Below are positions 1 to 9,107 of a stretch of DNA of 64,000 bases, piece after piece. Each line of letters starts with the position of its first letter. The stretch's first letter is position 1. A program made the translations under genes and the position numbers. The DNA is from Modestobacter excelsi (lineage in GTDB: Bacteria > Actinomycetota > Actinomycetes > Mycobacteriales > Geodermatophilaceae). The DNA lies in contig NZ_SJEX01000007.1 in NCBI RefSeq assembly GCF_005930495.1, forward strand, positions 1 through 64,000. The letters are read 5' to 3'. The notes under the pieces were generated by a model. It saw nothing but the letters and a program-made list of their open reading frames with translations, did not search any database and had not been told where the DNA came from.

Positions 1-891
1 ACCCTGCTCGCTGCCGCCCCGACCACCCCCGCTGACCTCGACGGCGCCGCCCTCGAGTTCGAGCGCCTCGAGCCGACCATCGGCGCCCGCGTCCACGGCG
101 TGGACCTCAGCCGCGCCACCGACGACCAGGTCCGCGCGATCCGGGCGGCCCTCGCCGAGTACAAGGTGCTGTTCTTCGCCGGCCAGCACGGCCTGCACCC
201 CGACAGTCAGATCGCCCTCGGCCGCCGGCTGGGCGAGGTCACCGAGGGCCACCCGGTCGTCCCCGGGGTCGACGAGGAGCACCCCGAGATCTACGCGCTG
301 GACAGCTCCACCGGCGGCTTCGCCGACGTGTGGCACACCGACGTCACCTTCGTGCGCCGCCCGCCGCTGGGCTCCGTCCTGCGGGCCGTCGTCCTCCCGC
401 CGACCGGCGGGGACACCCAGTGGGCGGACCTGGAGCTGGCCTACCGCTCGCTCAGCGAGCCGGTGCAGCGGCTCGCCGACCAGCTCGTCGCGGTGCACGA
501 CGGCACCCGGGAGTTCGGCTACTACCTCGCCCAGCGCGAGGAGCGCACCAGGTGGGAGGGCGAGGAGTTCCGCGCGCTCGTCCCGGTCGAGCACCCGGTC
601 GTCCGGGTGAACCCGGACACCGGCCGCAAGGGGTTGTTCGTCAACCCCGGCTTCGTGTCCCACATCAAGGACGTCTCCGACGCCGAGAGCCGCTACCTGC
701 TCGACCTCTTCTACGCCCACATCACCAAGCCCGAGCACATCGTGCGGCACCGCTGGTCGGTCGGCGATGTGGCCATGTGGGACAACCGGTCGACGGTGCA
801 CTACGCCAACCGTGACTACGGCGACACCCGGAGGGTGATGCACCGCATCACCCTGCGCGGCGACGCGCCGGTCGGGCCGGACGCCGCCTGA
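1..891 (+). CDS. TauD/TfdA family Fe(II)/2-oxoglutarate dioxygenase (5' end outside window)
   Basis: The reading frame is open from base 1, so the gene begins before the window; 296 residues are visible. The N-terminal stretch ending TIGARVHGVDL is the usual start of the TauD/TfdA fold. The iron-binding HxD pair lies in VWHTDVTF (visible residues 112 and 114), and the distal His is in the C-terminal WDNRSTVHY segment. The family couples 2-oxoglutarate decarboxylation to hydroxylation of small substrates such as taurine or aryloxyacetates. The substrate cannot be read from the sequence. The betaine-type ABC importer that starts 47 bases downstream may supply the substrate; that link is an inference. 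Confidence 0.9.
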   Translation, partial: TLLAAAPTTPADLDGAALEFERLEPTIGARVHGVDLSRATDDQVRAIRAALAEYKVLFFAGQHGLHPDSQIALGRRLGEVTEGHPVVPGVDEEHPEIYALDSSTGGFADVWHTDVTFVRRPPLGSVLRAVVLPPTGGDTQWADLELAYRSLSEPVQRLADQLVAVHDGTREFGYYLAQREERTRWEGEEFRALVPVEHPVVRVNPDTGRKGLFVNPGFVSHIKDVSDAESRYLLDLFYAHITKPEHIVRHRWSVGDVAMWDNRSTVHYANRDYGDTRRVMHRITLRGDAPVGPDAA

Positions 892-938
892 CCTCCGACA
901 TGGCCCCAGCGGCCCGACGCCCTGAGAGAGTTGACCCC

Positions 939-1901
939 ATGCAGCGCAACCTCCGCCGTCCCGGCGCGTCCGCCCTGGCGCTCACCGCCCTGCTCGCCGC
1001 CGCCCTCGCCGGCTGCTCCAGCGAGGAGGCGGGGTCGGGCTCGGGCGGGGGCAGCGGTGACGGCATCACGGTCCAGACCGCGGAGTTCAGCTGGACCGCG
1101 GCCGGCCTGACCAACGGCATCCTCTCCGAGATCGCCTCCGACCACCCCGACCTGGGGGTCTCCTCGCTGGCCACGACGCAGCTGGACCCGGCGGCCGCCT
1201 GGGCGGGTGCGCAGCGCGGGGACATCGACCTGCTCACCGAGGTGGCGCTGCCCAACCAGCAGGCGCTGGCCGACAAGGCGAGCGACCAGGTCGACGTCGT
1301 GTCCGAGACCTACGGCGACGCCGCGCAGGGCTGGTTCGTGCCCGCCTACGCGGTGGCGCCCGGCGGCCCGCTCGAGGGGCTGACCAGCGTCACCCAGCTC
1401 AACGACTACGCCGACGAGCTCGGCGGCAAGTTCTACGACGCCGACCCCGGCTACATCACCACGGAGCAGAACACCAAGCGGCTCAGCGGCTACGGCATCT
1501 CGCTGGAGCACGTCGTCTCCAGCGAGGCGGCGGAGCTCGCCCAGCTCAAGAGCTCCTACGGCAGCGAGGAGCCGATCGTGCTGTACCTGTACCACCCGCA
1601 CGCGGTGTTCGCGCAGTACGACATGGTCCAGCTCGAGGAGCCCACGCCCTACTCCGACGGCTGCCTGACCACCGGTGACGGCGCCTGCGCGATGCCCTCG
1701 TACAGCGCCAACATCGCGGCCAGCAAGGAGCTCCAGGAGCAGGCCCCGGCCTTCGTCGACCTGCTGACCGACCTGCGCATCCCGGTCGACGAGATGGAGG
1801 CCATGCAGAAGCAGGTCGACGTCGACGGGGACGACGTCCCGACCGTCGCCCGGCAGTGGGTCGACGACCACGCCGACCAGATCGACCAGTGGATCGGCTG
1901 A
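939..1901 (+). CDS. Glycine betaine/choline-type ABC transporter substrate-binding lipoprotein
   Basis: Predicted lipoprotein of 320 residues. A signal peptide ends in the lipobox LAGC with Cys26, followed by a Ser/Gly-rich linker. The body matches the OpuAC/ProX substrate-binding fold of quaternary amine importers. I chose the ATG at 939 because a GAGAG ribosome site sits 8 bases upstream; a longer frame from about 900 would bury the signal peptide. It is the first gene of a three-gene transporter operon with the ATPase (1 bp gap) and the permease. The ligand is probably betaine, choline or a related compatible solute; no specificity is visible. Confidence 0.88.
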   Translation: MQRNLRRPGASALALTALLAAALAGCSSEEAGSGSGGGSGDGITVQTAEFSWTAAGLTNGILSEIASDHPDLGVSSLATTQLDPAAAWAGAQRGDIDLLTEVALPNQQALADKASDQVDVVSETYGDAAQGWFVPAYAVAPGGPLEGLTSVTQLNDYADELGGKFYDADPGYITTEQNTKRLSGYGISLEHVVSSEAAELAQLKSSYGSEEPIVLYLYHPHAVFAQYDMVQLEEPTPYSDGCLTTGDGACAMPSYSANIAASKELQEQAPAFVDLLTDLRIPVDEMEAMQKQVDVDGDDVPTVARQWVDDHADQIDQWIG

Positions 1902-1902
1902 C

Positions 1903-3111
1903 GTGACGTCGCCGGTGCTGCGGGTCTCGGGCCTGACGAAGGTCTTCGGGGCACGCGAACGGGAGGCACTGCGGTTGGCCGCTGAGGGCCTCGGGCGCGA
2001 CGAGGTCTACCGCCGGACGCAGTCGACGCTCGCCGTCCACGACGTCAGCTTCGAGGTGGCGCGGGGTGAGCTGTTCGTCGTCATGGGGCTGTCGGGGTCG
2101 GGCAAGTCCACCCTGGTGCGGCTGCTGAACCGGCTCATCGAGCCCAGCGCCGGCACCGTCGAGGTCGACGGCCGGGACCTGCGGGCCCTGGACGACGCGG
2201 AGCTCCGCCGCGTGCGCAACCAGAAGATCAGCATGGTCTTCCAGCACTTCGCGCTGCTGCCGCACCGCACGGTGCGGGAGAACGCCGGCTACGCGCTGAA
2301 GGTGCGCGGCGCCCGCGTCACCGAGCAGCGGGAGCGGGCGGACTGGGCACTGGAGACGGTGGGCCTGCTCGACCGGGCCGACGCCCGGCCCGACGAGCTC
2401 TCCGGCGGCATGCGGCAGCGGGTGGGCCTGGCCCGCGCGCTCGCCGCGGACTCCGAGGTGCTGCTCATGGACGAGCCGTTCTCCGCCCTGGACCCGCTGA
2501 TCCGCCGGGACATGCAGGACCTGCTGGAGCGGCTGCAGTCGGAGCTGTCGAAGACCATCGTGTTCATCACCCACGACCTCAACGAGGCCATGCGGCTGGG
2601 CGACCGGATCCTCATGCTCAAGGACGGGCGGACCGTGCAGCTGGGCACCGGGCCGGAGATCATCGCCGCGCCCGCCGACGCCTACGTCGCCGACTTCACC
2701 TCCGACGTGGACCGGACCCGGGTGCTCACCGCCGGGGACCTGCTGCGCGAGCCGCGGCTGACCGCCCGGCTCGGGGACGCCCCCGGCGACGTGCTGCGGG
2801 CGCTGGGCGCGGTGGAGGCCAACGGCGTCTACGTGCTCGACGATGGCCGGCGCATCGCCGGCGTCGCCCGCGACCACCTGCTGGCCCGCGCGGTGCAGGA
2901 GGGCCGGGCGGCACTCGGGCCGCAGGAGCTGGTCACCGACTTCGCGACCATCGCGGCGGACCGTCCCGTCGTGGAGTTCGTGCACCTCCTCGGCCGGCAC
3001 CCCGTGCCGCTCGGGGTCGTCGACGACGACGGCCGGCTGCTCGGCGTCGTCCCCCGGGCCGCGGTGCTGGACGCCCTGTCGGCCGTGCCGGTCACCGGGA
3101 GGCGCTCGTGA
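1903..3111 (+). CDS. Glycine betaine/proline-type ABC transporter ATP-binding protein (ProV/OpuAA-like)
   Basis: A 402-residue ABC ATPase energising the betaine-type importer on the cytoplasmic face. Walker A is GLSGSGKST (62-70), the signature LSGGM is at 166-170 and Walker B is LLMDEP (187-192). It has the long N-terminal insertion before Walker A seen in ProV, and about 130 residues after the ATPase domain that resemble the tandem CBS domains used in osmotic gating. The GTG start lies 1 bp after the binding-protein stop. The stop overlaps the permease start by 4 bp, which suggests translational coupling. Confidence 0.93.
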   Translation: MTSPVLRVSGLTKVFGAREREALRLAAEGLGRDEVYRRTQSTLAVHDVSFEVARGELFVVMGLSGSGKSTLVRLLNRLIEPSAGTVEVDGRDLRALDDAELRRVRNQKISMVFQHFALLPHRTVRENAGYALKVRGARVTEQRERADWALETVGLLDRADARPDELSGGMRQRVGLARALAADSEVLLMDEPFSALDPLIRRDMQDLLERLQSELSKTIVFITHDLNEAMRLGDRILMLKDGRTVQLGTGPEIIAAPADAYVADFTSDVDRTRVLTAGDLLREPRLTARLGDAPGDVLRALGAVEANGVYVLDDGRRIAGVARDHLLARAVQEGRAALGPQELVTDFATIAADRPVVEFVHLLGRHPVPLGVVDDDGRLLGVVPRAAVLDALSAVPVTGRRS

Positions 3112-4049
3112 TCCCCCACGTCCCGCTCGGTCAGTGGGTCTCCGACCTCATCGACTGGCTGCTCGCCACCGTCCCGTGGCTGTTCGACGGCATCTCCTCA
3201 GTCATGCAGGTGCTCGTCGACGGCCTCACCGACGCACTGGTCTCGCCGCCGCCGGTGGTGTGGATCGTGGTCGCCACGGTGCTCGCCCTCCTGCTGCGCG
3301 GTCCGTGGCTGGCCCTCTACACGCTGCTGGCGTTCCTGCTGGTGGTGTCGCTGGAGCTGTGGGTCGAGACCATGCAGACCCTGGCGCTGGTGCTGGTGGC
3401 CGCGGTGATCGCCGCGGCGATCGGCGTGCCGCTGGGCATCCTGGCGGCGCGGCACCGCGCGGTCAGCGTCGCGGTCCGGCCGGTGCTGGACTTCATGCAG
3501 ACGACGCCGGTGTTCGTCTACCTCGCCCCCGCCGTCTTCTTCTTCGGCGTGGGCGTCGTGCCGGGGGTCGTGGCGACCATCCTGTTCGCCATCCCCCCGG
3601 GCGTCCGGCTGACCGAGCTCGGCATCCGGCAGGTGGACCGCGAGGTGGTGGAGGCCGCGCAGGCCTTCGGCGCCCGGCCGGGGCAGGTCCTGCGGGAGGT
3701 CCAGCTGCCGCTGGCGCTGCCGTCGATCATGGCCGGCGTCAACCAGGTGATCATGCTGGCGCTGTCGATGGTGGTCACCGCCGGGCTGCTCGGCGCGGCC
3801 GGGCTGGGCGCGGTGGTGGTGCGCGCGGTGACCCAGCTCGACGTCGCCTCCGGGGTCGAGGGCGGTCTCGCCGTCGTCCTGCTGGCGATCTTCCTCGACC
3901 GGCTGACGGCGTCCTTCGGCCACCCGACGGCGGTGTCCCGGCTGCTCCGGGCCCGGACCCGCCGGGCCGCGGCCGGAGCCGCCGGACCGGTGGTGCCGGC
4001 TCCCCGGTCCGAGGCCGCCGCTCCCGCCGAGGCGCCCGCGTCGCGCTGA
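3108..4049 (+). CDS. Glycine betaine/proline-type ABC transporter permease (ProW/OpuAB-like)
   Basis: A 313-residue inner-membrane permease with several hydrophobic helices and the EAA loop (VEAAQAFGA then LPLALPSIMAG, about residues 185-210) that docks onto the ATPase. The length and the N-terminal helix before the MetI-type domain match ProW. The GTG start overlaps the ATPase stop by 4 bp. The C-terminus is an Ala/Pro/Arg-rich tail of about 35 residues, probably disordered. It is the last gene of the importer operon and a strong hairpin follows. Confidence 0.92.
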   Translation: MIPHVPLGQWVSDLIDWLLATVPWLFDGISSVMQVLVDGLTDALVSPPPVVWIVVATVLALLLRGPWLALYTLLAFLLVVSLELWVETMQTLALVLVAAVIAAAIGVPLGILAARHRAVSVAVRPVLDFMQTTPVFVYLAPAVFFFGVGVVPGVVATILFAIPPGVRLTELGIRQVDREVVEAAQAFGARPGQVLREVQLPLALPSIMAGVNQVIMLALSMVVTAGLLGAAGLGAVVVRAVTQLDVASGVEGGLAVVLLAIFLDRLTASFGHPTAVSRLLRARTRRAAAGAAGPVVPAPRSEAAAPAEAPASR

Positions 4050-4075
4050 CCGGCGCCACCCGGCCACCACGCCGC

Positions 4076-4103
4076 GAGGCCGGCTGCACCCGCAGCCGGC
4101 CTC
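4076..4103 (+). terminator. Hairpin after the betaine-type ABC operon
   Basis: A perfect 12-bp inverted repeat (arms 4076-4087 and 4092-4103) with a 4-base loop lies 27 bases after the permease stop. There is no T-tract, which is common for actinobacterial terminators. It separates the importer operon from the P-type ATPase gene. Confidence 0.6.
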
Positions 4104-4137
4104 TCGCCGTCACCACCCCTGCGCGAGGATCGAGCAC

Positions 4138-6687
4138 GTGCAGACCGGGGACCCGATGAGCGTGCAGGTGGTGCCCGGCGAGACCGCTCCCCCGGGGTTG
4201 AGCCGGGAGGAGGCCGAGGCGCGGCGACGGCGGGGTGAGGGCAACACGGCCACCCGGGGGTCGTCCCGGAGCTACGCGGCCGTCCTGCGCACCAACGTCT
4301 TCTCCTTCTTCAACCTCATCCTGTTCGTCATCGGCGCGGCCCTGCTCGCGCTGGGCCGCTACGACGACGCCTTCACCAGCGTCGGCCTGGGCCTGGTCAA
4401 CGCCGCCATCAGCGCCGTGCAGGAGATCCGTGCCAAGCGCAAGCTCGACCGGCTGCAGCTGCTCAGCCGCGGCCGGGTCACGGTCGTGCGCGACGGCCGG
4501 GACGTCGAGGTCGTCCCCGACCAGGTCGTCCGCGGGGACGTGCTGCACCTGCGCCCCGGCGACCAGGTCGTGGTCGACGGCCCGGTGCTGGCCGGCGGCC
4601 TGGTCGAGGTGGACGAGTCGCTGCTGACCGGCGAGTCCGAGGCGCTGCGCAAGGAGCCCGGCGAGGACCTGCTGTCCGGCAGCCACTGCGTGGGCGGCGA
4701 GGGCCACCAGCTGGCCCGCGACGTCGGCGCGGCCAGCTACGCCAGCCGACTCACCACCGACGTGCGGCAGGCGTCGACCGACAGCACGCCGCTGCAGCGG
4801 CGCATCGGCTTCGTCGTCCGGCTGGTCATGGTGCTGGTCGGGCTGATGAGCGTCGCGATCCTCGCCCAGGCCGGTCTGGAGGGCTTCACGCTGGAGCGGG
4901 TCGTGCAGACCACCGCCGTGCTGTCCGGGCTCGTCCCCTACGGCCTGTTCTTCCTCGTCGCCGTCGCCTACACCGTGGGCGCGGCGAGGAGCGCCGCGCA
5001 CGGGGCCCTGGTGCAGCAGGTCAACGCCGTCGAGTCGGTGAGCAACGTCGACGTGGTGTGCACCGACAAGACCGGCACGCTGACCACCGGGCGGCTGACC
5101 CTCGCCGAGGTGCTGCCGGTGGGCCCGGTGCCGGCGGCCGACGTCGAGGAGCTCGTCGGCTCGATGGCGGCAAGCACCGCGGCGGGGAACCTGACGACCA
5201 CGGCGCTGGCCGGCGCGCTGCCCGGGGAGCCGGTGGTGGTCCGGGACGAGGTCCCGTTCTCCTCGTCGCTGCGGTGGAGCGCGCTGCGCACCGAGGACGG
5301 GGTCTACGTGCTGGGCGCACCCGACCGGCTCGCCCCGCAGCTGTCCGGGGAGCCGTTGACCGAGGCGGTGGCCGCGCGCACGTCCCAAGGGCTGCGGGTG
5401 CTCGTCGCCGCCCGGGCCGTGGACCCGGCCGCCCCGCTGCGCGACCGGACCGGCCGGGCCCGGCTGCCCGCACTGGAACCGCTGGCGCTGGTGGTGCTCG
5501 CCGACGAGCTGCGCCCCGGCGTGCCTGAGGCGATCGCGCGGTTCGCCGCCGACGGCGTCGACCTCAAGGTCGTCTCCGGCGACGACCCCGCCACCGTGGC
5601 GGCTCTGGCCCGGCAGGCCGGGCTGGCCGCCGGCGAACCGGTGAGCGGGGCCGGGCTCGACGGGCTGTCCGACGCCGAGCTCGACGCCGTGGTCGCAGGC
5701 AGCACCGTGTTCGGCCGGATCACCCCCGAGCAGAAGGAGCGGCTGGTGACCACGCTGCGCCGGCGCGGCCACCACGTGGCGATGATCGGCGACGGGGTCA
5801 ACGACGCCCGGGCGCTCAAGCGGGCGCAGGTCGGGGTGGCGATGCGCAGCGGCAGCGCGGTCACCCGTGACGTCGCCGACATCGTGCTCACCGACGACTC
5901 GCTCGCCGCGCTGCTGCCGGCCCGGCACGAGGGCCGCCGGATCATCTCCGGCATCAGCACCTCCATGCAGGTGTTCCTGGCGCGGGTCGGCACCCAGGGC
6001 CTGGTCATCCTCACCGTCACCATGCTCGGGCTGGGCTTCCCGTACTCCCCCGCGCAGGTCGGGCTCACCCTGCTGACGGTCGGCGTCCCGACGCTGTTCC
6101 TCACCAGCTGGGCCCGCCCGACCGCTCCGGACCCGCACCTGCTGACCGACCTCTGGCGGTTCGTCGTCCCGGCGATGGTGCTCACCGCGGCCGCCGGCGC
6201 CGCCCTCTACGCCTACCACTACACGACGCTGCTCGACGGCTTCGAGCAGTCCCGGGTGCCCGAGGTCGTGGTCGCCGACTTCGAGCGGTACACCGGCGTG
6301 AGCTCCGACGACGTGGCGTTCACCGAGGCCGCGGCGACCATCGGGGCGCAGACGGCGCTGTCGACGTTCGTCTCCTACGCGGCGTTCCTGCTCATCCTGT
6401 TCCTGCGCCCGCCGACCCGGTTCTTCGCCTCCTGGACACGGCCGGACGGCGACCGGCGACCGGCCGTGCTGGTCCTCGCGCTCTTCCTGGCGTTCTCCGG
6501 CGGGCTGTTCGTGCCCTGGTTCACCGACTGGTTCGGGCTCACCCACGCCGCCGACCCGGTGTTCCGGACCGTGCTGCCGGCGCTGGTGGTCTGGTTCGCC
6601 CTGCTCAGCGCGGTCTACCGGTTCCGGGTCCTGGAGCGGGCCCTCGGCCTGGCCGCCCCCGCGGGCGAGGGCGGCCCTCCTCGCTGA
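4138..6687 (+). CDS. P-type cation-transporting ATPase, CtpE-like
   Basis: An 849-residue P-type ATPase that pumps a cation across the membrane. The phosphorylated aspartate is Asp310 in DKTGTLT; the actuator motif TGES and the hinge GDGVNDAR are intact. The helix-4 motif SGLVPYGLFF and the overall plan resemble mycobacterial CtpE, which has been linked to Ca2+/Mg2+ uptake. There is no N-terminal heavy-metal domain and no CPC motif, which argues against Cu/Zn/Cd export. The GTG at 4138 has GAGGA 8 bases upstream; an ATG at 4156 is the alternative. It appears monocistronic. Confidence 0.9.
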   Translation: MQTGDPMSVQVVPGETAPPGLSREEAEARRRRGEGNTATRGSSRSYAAVLRTNVFSFFNLILFVIGAALLALGRYDDAFTSVGLGLVNAAISAVQEIRAKRKLDRLQLLSRGRVTVVRDGRDVEVVPDQVVRGDVLHLRPGDQVVVDGPVLAGGLVEVDESLLTGESEALRKEPGEDLLSGSHCVGGEGHQLARDVGAASYASRLTTDVRQASTDSTPLQRRIGFVVRLVMVLVGLMSVAILAQAGLEGFTLERVVQTTAVLSGLVPYGLFFLVAVAYTVGAARSAAHGALVQQVNAVESVSNVDVVCTDKTGTLTTGRLTLAEVLPVGPVPAADVEELVGSMAASTAAGNLTTTALAGALPGEPVVVRDEVPFSSSLRWSALRTEDGVYVLGAPDRLAPQLSGEPLTEAVAARTSQGLRVLVAARAVDPAAPLRDRTGRARLPALEPLALVVLADELRPGVPEAIARFAADGVDLKVVSGDDPATVAALARQAGLAAGEPVSGAGLDGLSDAELDAVVAGSTVFGRITPEQKERLVTTLRRRGHHVAMIGDGVNDARALKRAQVGVAMRSGSAVTRDVADIVLTDDSLAALLPARHEGRRIISGISTSMQVFLARVGTQGLVILTVTMLGLGFPYSPAQVGLTLLTVGVPTLFLTSWARPTAPDPHLLTDLWRFVVPAMVLTAAAGAALYAYHYTTLLDGFEQSRVPEVVVADFERYTGVSSDDVAFTEAAATIGAQTALSTFVSYAAFLLILFLRPPTRFFASWTRPDGDRRPAVLVLALFLAFSGGLFVPWFTDWFGLTHAADPVFRTVLPALVVWFALLSAVYRFRVLERALGLAAPAGEGGPPR

Positions 6688-6871
6688 TCGACGTGCCCGC
6701 CCGCTCGGGAGGTGGGACGCTGTCCCTGCGTCGAGCACACGCCCCCTGCCGACCGGCCGGGCGCGGATGCCGTCGTCGTACGGACCACGCCGGCGCACGG
6801 TCGACCCTGCCGACCGCTCGTCGTCCCAGCACACCGCGGCGAGACCAGTCGCTCGAGCACAGCAGGAGCCG

Positions 6872-7303
6872 ATGAGCACCGGACAGGCCGCCACGTGGGC
6901 GCACTGCGCCCCACCGACACCCACCTCGGCCCGCGACACGTGGACCTGGACCATCGGCCGTCCCGCGCAGCTCACCGGTGCACGCAACGACCTGCGGCGG
7001 AGCCTCCCCGCGGGGTCGCCACCCGATGACGTCGACCGGCTGCTGCTCGTCTTCGAGGAGCTGGCCAGCAACGGCCTGCGGCACAGCGGCGCCCCGGTCG
7101 AGGTGCGGGTGGACGGGTGCGACCGGGGCTGGCTGGTCGACGTCAGCGACGCGTGTCCGGAACAGCCACCCGTGCCGGCCCTCGACCGTGACCCGGCCCT
7201 GGGTGGCCTGGGCCTGCACCTCGTCGCACGGCTGTCCGCGGCGTTCGGCTGGGCGGTCGACGGCGATCGCAAGCACGTCTGGGCGGTGCTGGCGCTCGCC
7301 TGA
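6872..7303 (+). CDS. ATP-binding anti-sigma-factor-type regulator (HATPase_c_2, RsbW-like)
   Basis: A 143-residue single-domain GHKL ATPase. The N-box is EELASN (residues 62-67) and a G-rich GGLGLHLV lid motif follows. Such RsbW-like proteins bind sigma or anti-anti-sigma factors in stress partner-switching, or act as orphan Ser/Thr kinases. I chose ATG 6872, which has AGGAG just upstream, over an in-frame start at 6767 that would add 35 low-complexity residues. The SpoIIE-type phosphatase at 10206-11531 could be its functional opponent, but no sigma factor or STAS protein lies in the window. Confidence 0.83.
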   Translation: MSTGQAATWAHCAPPTPTSARDTWTWTIGRPAQLTGARNDLRRSLPAGSPPDDVDRLLLVFEELASNGLRHSGAPVEVRVDGCDRGWLVDVSDACPEQPPVPALDRDPALGGLGLHLVARLSAAFGWAVDGDRKHVWAVLALA

Positions 7304-7477
7304 TCCCCGGGCTGCCGCGGGGTCGGGGTGTGGCCCTTCCCCCGGGCACGGGCACGGACCGCTTCCCGAAGGCGGGTCGTCCACCCGACACGCCCTCCCC
7401 GATGGCGCTACGGTTCTCCCCACACGTCGCCGGTGCGCCGGCTGCAGCTGACCGTCGGCGGCGAGGAGGAGAGCGGC

Positions 7478-8629
7478 ATGGCGCGGCGCGATCTGGTGGT
7501 GGTCGGTGCCTCGGCCGGCGGCGTCGAGGCACTGCTGCAGCTGCTGCGGGCCCTGCCCCCCGACCTGCCGGCCGCCGTCCTGGTCGTCCTGCACCTCCCC
7601 ACCGGTGCCCGCAGTGCACTGCCCGAGATCCTCGACCGGGTGTGCGCCCTCCCCGTCGGGCAGGCCGTGGACGGCGCCCTGCTGGAGCCCGGGACGGTGC
7701 GCGTGGCCGTACCGGACCGGCACCTGATGGTCGTCGACGACCACGTCCTGCTCTCCCGCGGACCGCGCGAGAACGGGCACCGGCCGGCCGTCGACGTGCT
7801 GTTCCGGTCCGCGGCCCGGTCCACCGGCCGGCGGGTGGTGGCGGTCGTGCTGTCCGGCGCCCTGGACGACGGGGCCGCCGGGATGATCGCGGTCCGGGCG
7901 CGCGGTGGCATCGGCATCGCCCAGGACCCGGCGGACGCGATGTACCCGAGCATGCCGCGGCACGCCGCCGAGGCCGGCGGAGTGGAGCACGTCGTCCCGG
8001 TCGAGAAGATGGCGGCCCTCCTCTCGACCCTGCTCAGCGAGGACATCACGGGCGTGCAGGAGCCGCCGCCCAGCGAGTTGATGGACACGGAGACGGCCAT
8101 GGCGAACCTGGAACCGGACGCGCTCGACGGTGACGACCGGCCCGGCGTCCCGTCGGGATACGGCTGTCCGAGCTGTCACGGCGCGCTCTTCTCGATCACC
8201 GAGGGGGGCCTGGAGCGGTTCCGCTGCCGGGTCGGGCACGCCTGGTCGCCGGATGCACTCGTGGCCGAGCAGTCCCAGGCGCTCGAGGGGGCGCTGTGGA
8301 TGGCGCTGCGCGGTCTGGACGAGTCCCTGGTCTCCCTCGACCCGCTCGACGGCTTCCTGACCGACCGAGGTCCGGGGTCGAGCCCGGACGGGGACGGGCG
8401 CCCCGGCGGCCGGGCCGACGACCCGACGTACGCCGGTGGCGCGATCATCGGGTCGAGCGCCGTCGACCTCGGCGGGCTGGTCGCACGAGCTCACGACGCC
8501 CGGGCATCCGCGCGCCGGATCCGGAGCTCGGCGCAGGAGGCGCGGCGGCGCGTCGCCGCGTCGACGAACGGGCTCGTCCTGGGTACGCGCCGGAGCCCGT
8601 CCCTGCTCGACGGCCAGGCGCAGCGCTGA
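7478..8629 (+). CDS. Stand-alone CheB-type methylesterase with C-terminal zinc-knuckle-like motif
   Basis: A 383-residue protein. Residues 1-190 form a CheB methylesterase domain with the Ser of GASAGG (Ser12), His39 and the Asp of LSGALDDG (130-131), matching the Ser-His-Asp triad. The usual N-terminal receiver domain is missing. The C-terminal half carries CPSC (230-233) and a later C-x3-H (250-254), which look like a metal-binding knuckle, then a charged tail. No CheR, receptor or CheA is nearby, so the role is probably not classical chemotaxis. The ATG at 7478 has GGAGGAG upstream. Confidence 0.85.
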   Translation: MARRDLVVVGASAGGVEALLQLLRALPPDLPAAVLVVLHLPTGARSALPEILDRVCALPVGQAVDGALLEPGTVRVAVPDRHLMVVDDHVLLSRGPRENGHRPAVDVLFRSAARSTGRRVVAVVLSGALDDGAAGMIAVRARGGIGIAQDPADAMYPSMPRHAAEAGGVEHVVPVEKMAALLSTLLSEDITGVQEPPPSELMDTETAMANLEPDALDGDDRPGVPSGYGCPSCHGALFSITEGGLERFRCRVGHAWSPDALVAEQSQALEGALWMALRGLDESLVSLDPLDGFLTDRGPGSSPDGDGRPGGRADDPTYAGGAIIGSSAVDLGGLVARAHDARASARRIRSSAQEARRRVAASTNGLVLGTRRSPSLLDGQAQR

Positions 8630-8729
8630 TCCGGGGGCCGAGCGCGGACAGGCAGCTCCCTGGCTCGCTGATCGACGGTCCCGTAGGGGCCATGGTGGCC
8701 GACATGACCCCTGCGCTGGGACCTCTGGC

Positions 8730-9107
8730 TCAGGGAGCCGCGTCGGCCTCGGGTGGATCGGCGGTGGGCGGCTGCAACCGGTCCCGGAAGGTGGCCACCT
8801 GGTCCTCGAGGAGCGTGTCGACGAGGCGGCGCAGCCGGTCGTCCCCCGTGCCACCGGCCGGTGGCGTCGACAGCGGGATGCAGTAGCGGAGGTAGCTCTC
8901 CTCGAGTGCCTCGTTGAGGGCCTGGGCGAGGACGTCCTGCTGGAAGACCTCCAGTGGCACCAGCGCCTGCAGGTAGCCGTCGAGGTCGAAGGCGTCGCCG
9001 GTGCCGCCGAGCGCCACGTAGCGCAGCCACAGTTCCTGCATGGTCAGCTCCGCACGGACGCGGGCAGCGTCCATGCGCCGGTGGCGCTCGTCGCTGGTCA
9101 TGGTCAC
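8730..9107 (-). CDS. Conserved-type hypothetical protein, coupled to GAF-ANTAR gene
   Basis: A 125-residue acidic, mostly helical soluble protein with no domain I recognise. Its GTG start at 9107 overlaps the stop of the upstream GAF-ANTAR gene by 4 bp (GTGA), so the two are probably translationally coupled; an ATG at 9101 is the alternative start. It has no signal peptide or membrane segment. The tight coupling suggests a role with the ANTAR regulator, but the function is unknown. Confidence 0.7.
   Translation of the reverse strand: MTMTSDERHRRMDAARVRAELTMQELWLRYVALGGTGDAFDLDGYLQALVPLEVFQQDVLAQALNEALEESYLRYCIPLSTPPAGGTGDDRLRRLVDTLLEDQVATFRDRLQPPTADPPEADAAP

Noticed and set aside
3775-7272. 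A 1165-codon open frame on the minus strand
   Set aside because: It runs antisense to the permease, P-type ATPase and ATP-binding genes, has low-complexity Arg/Gly/His/Gln content and no domain. It is a by-product of high GC at third codon positions.
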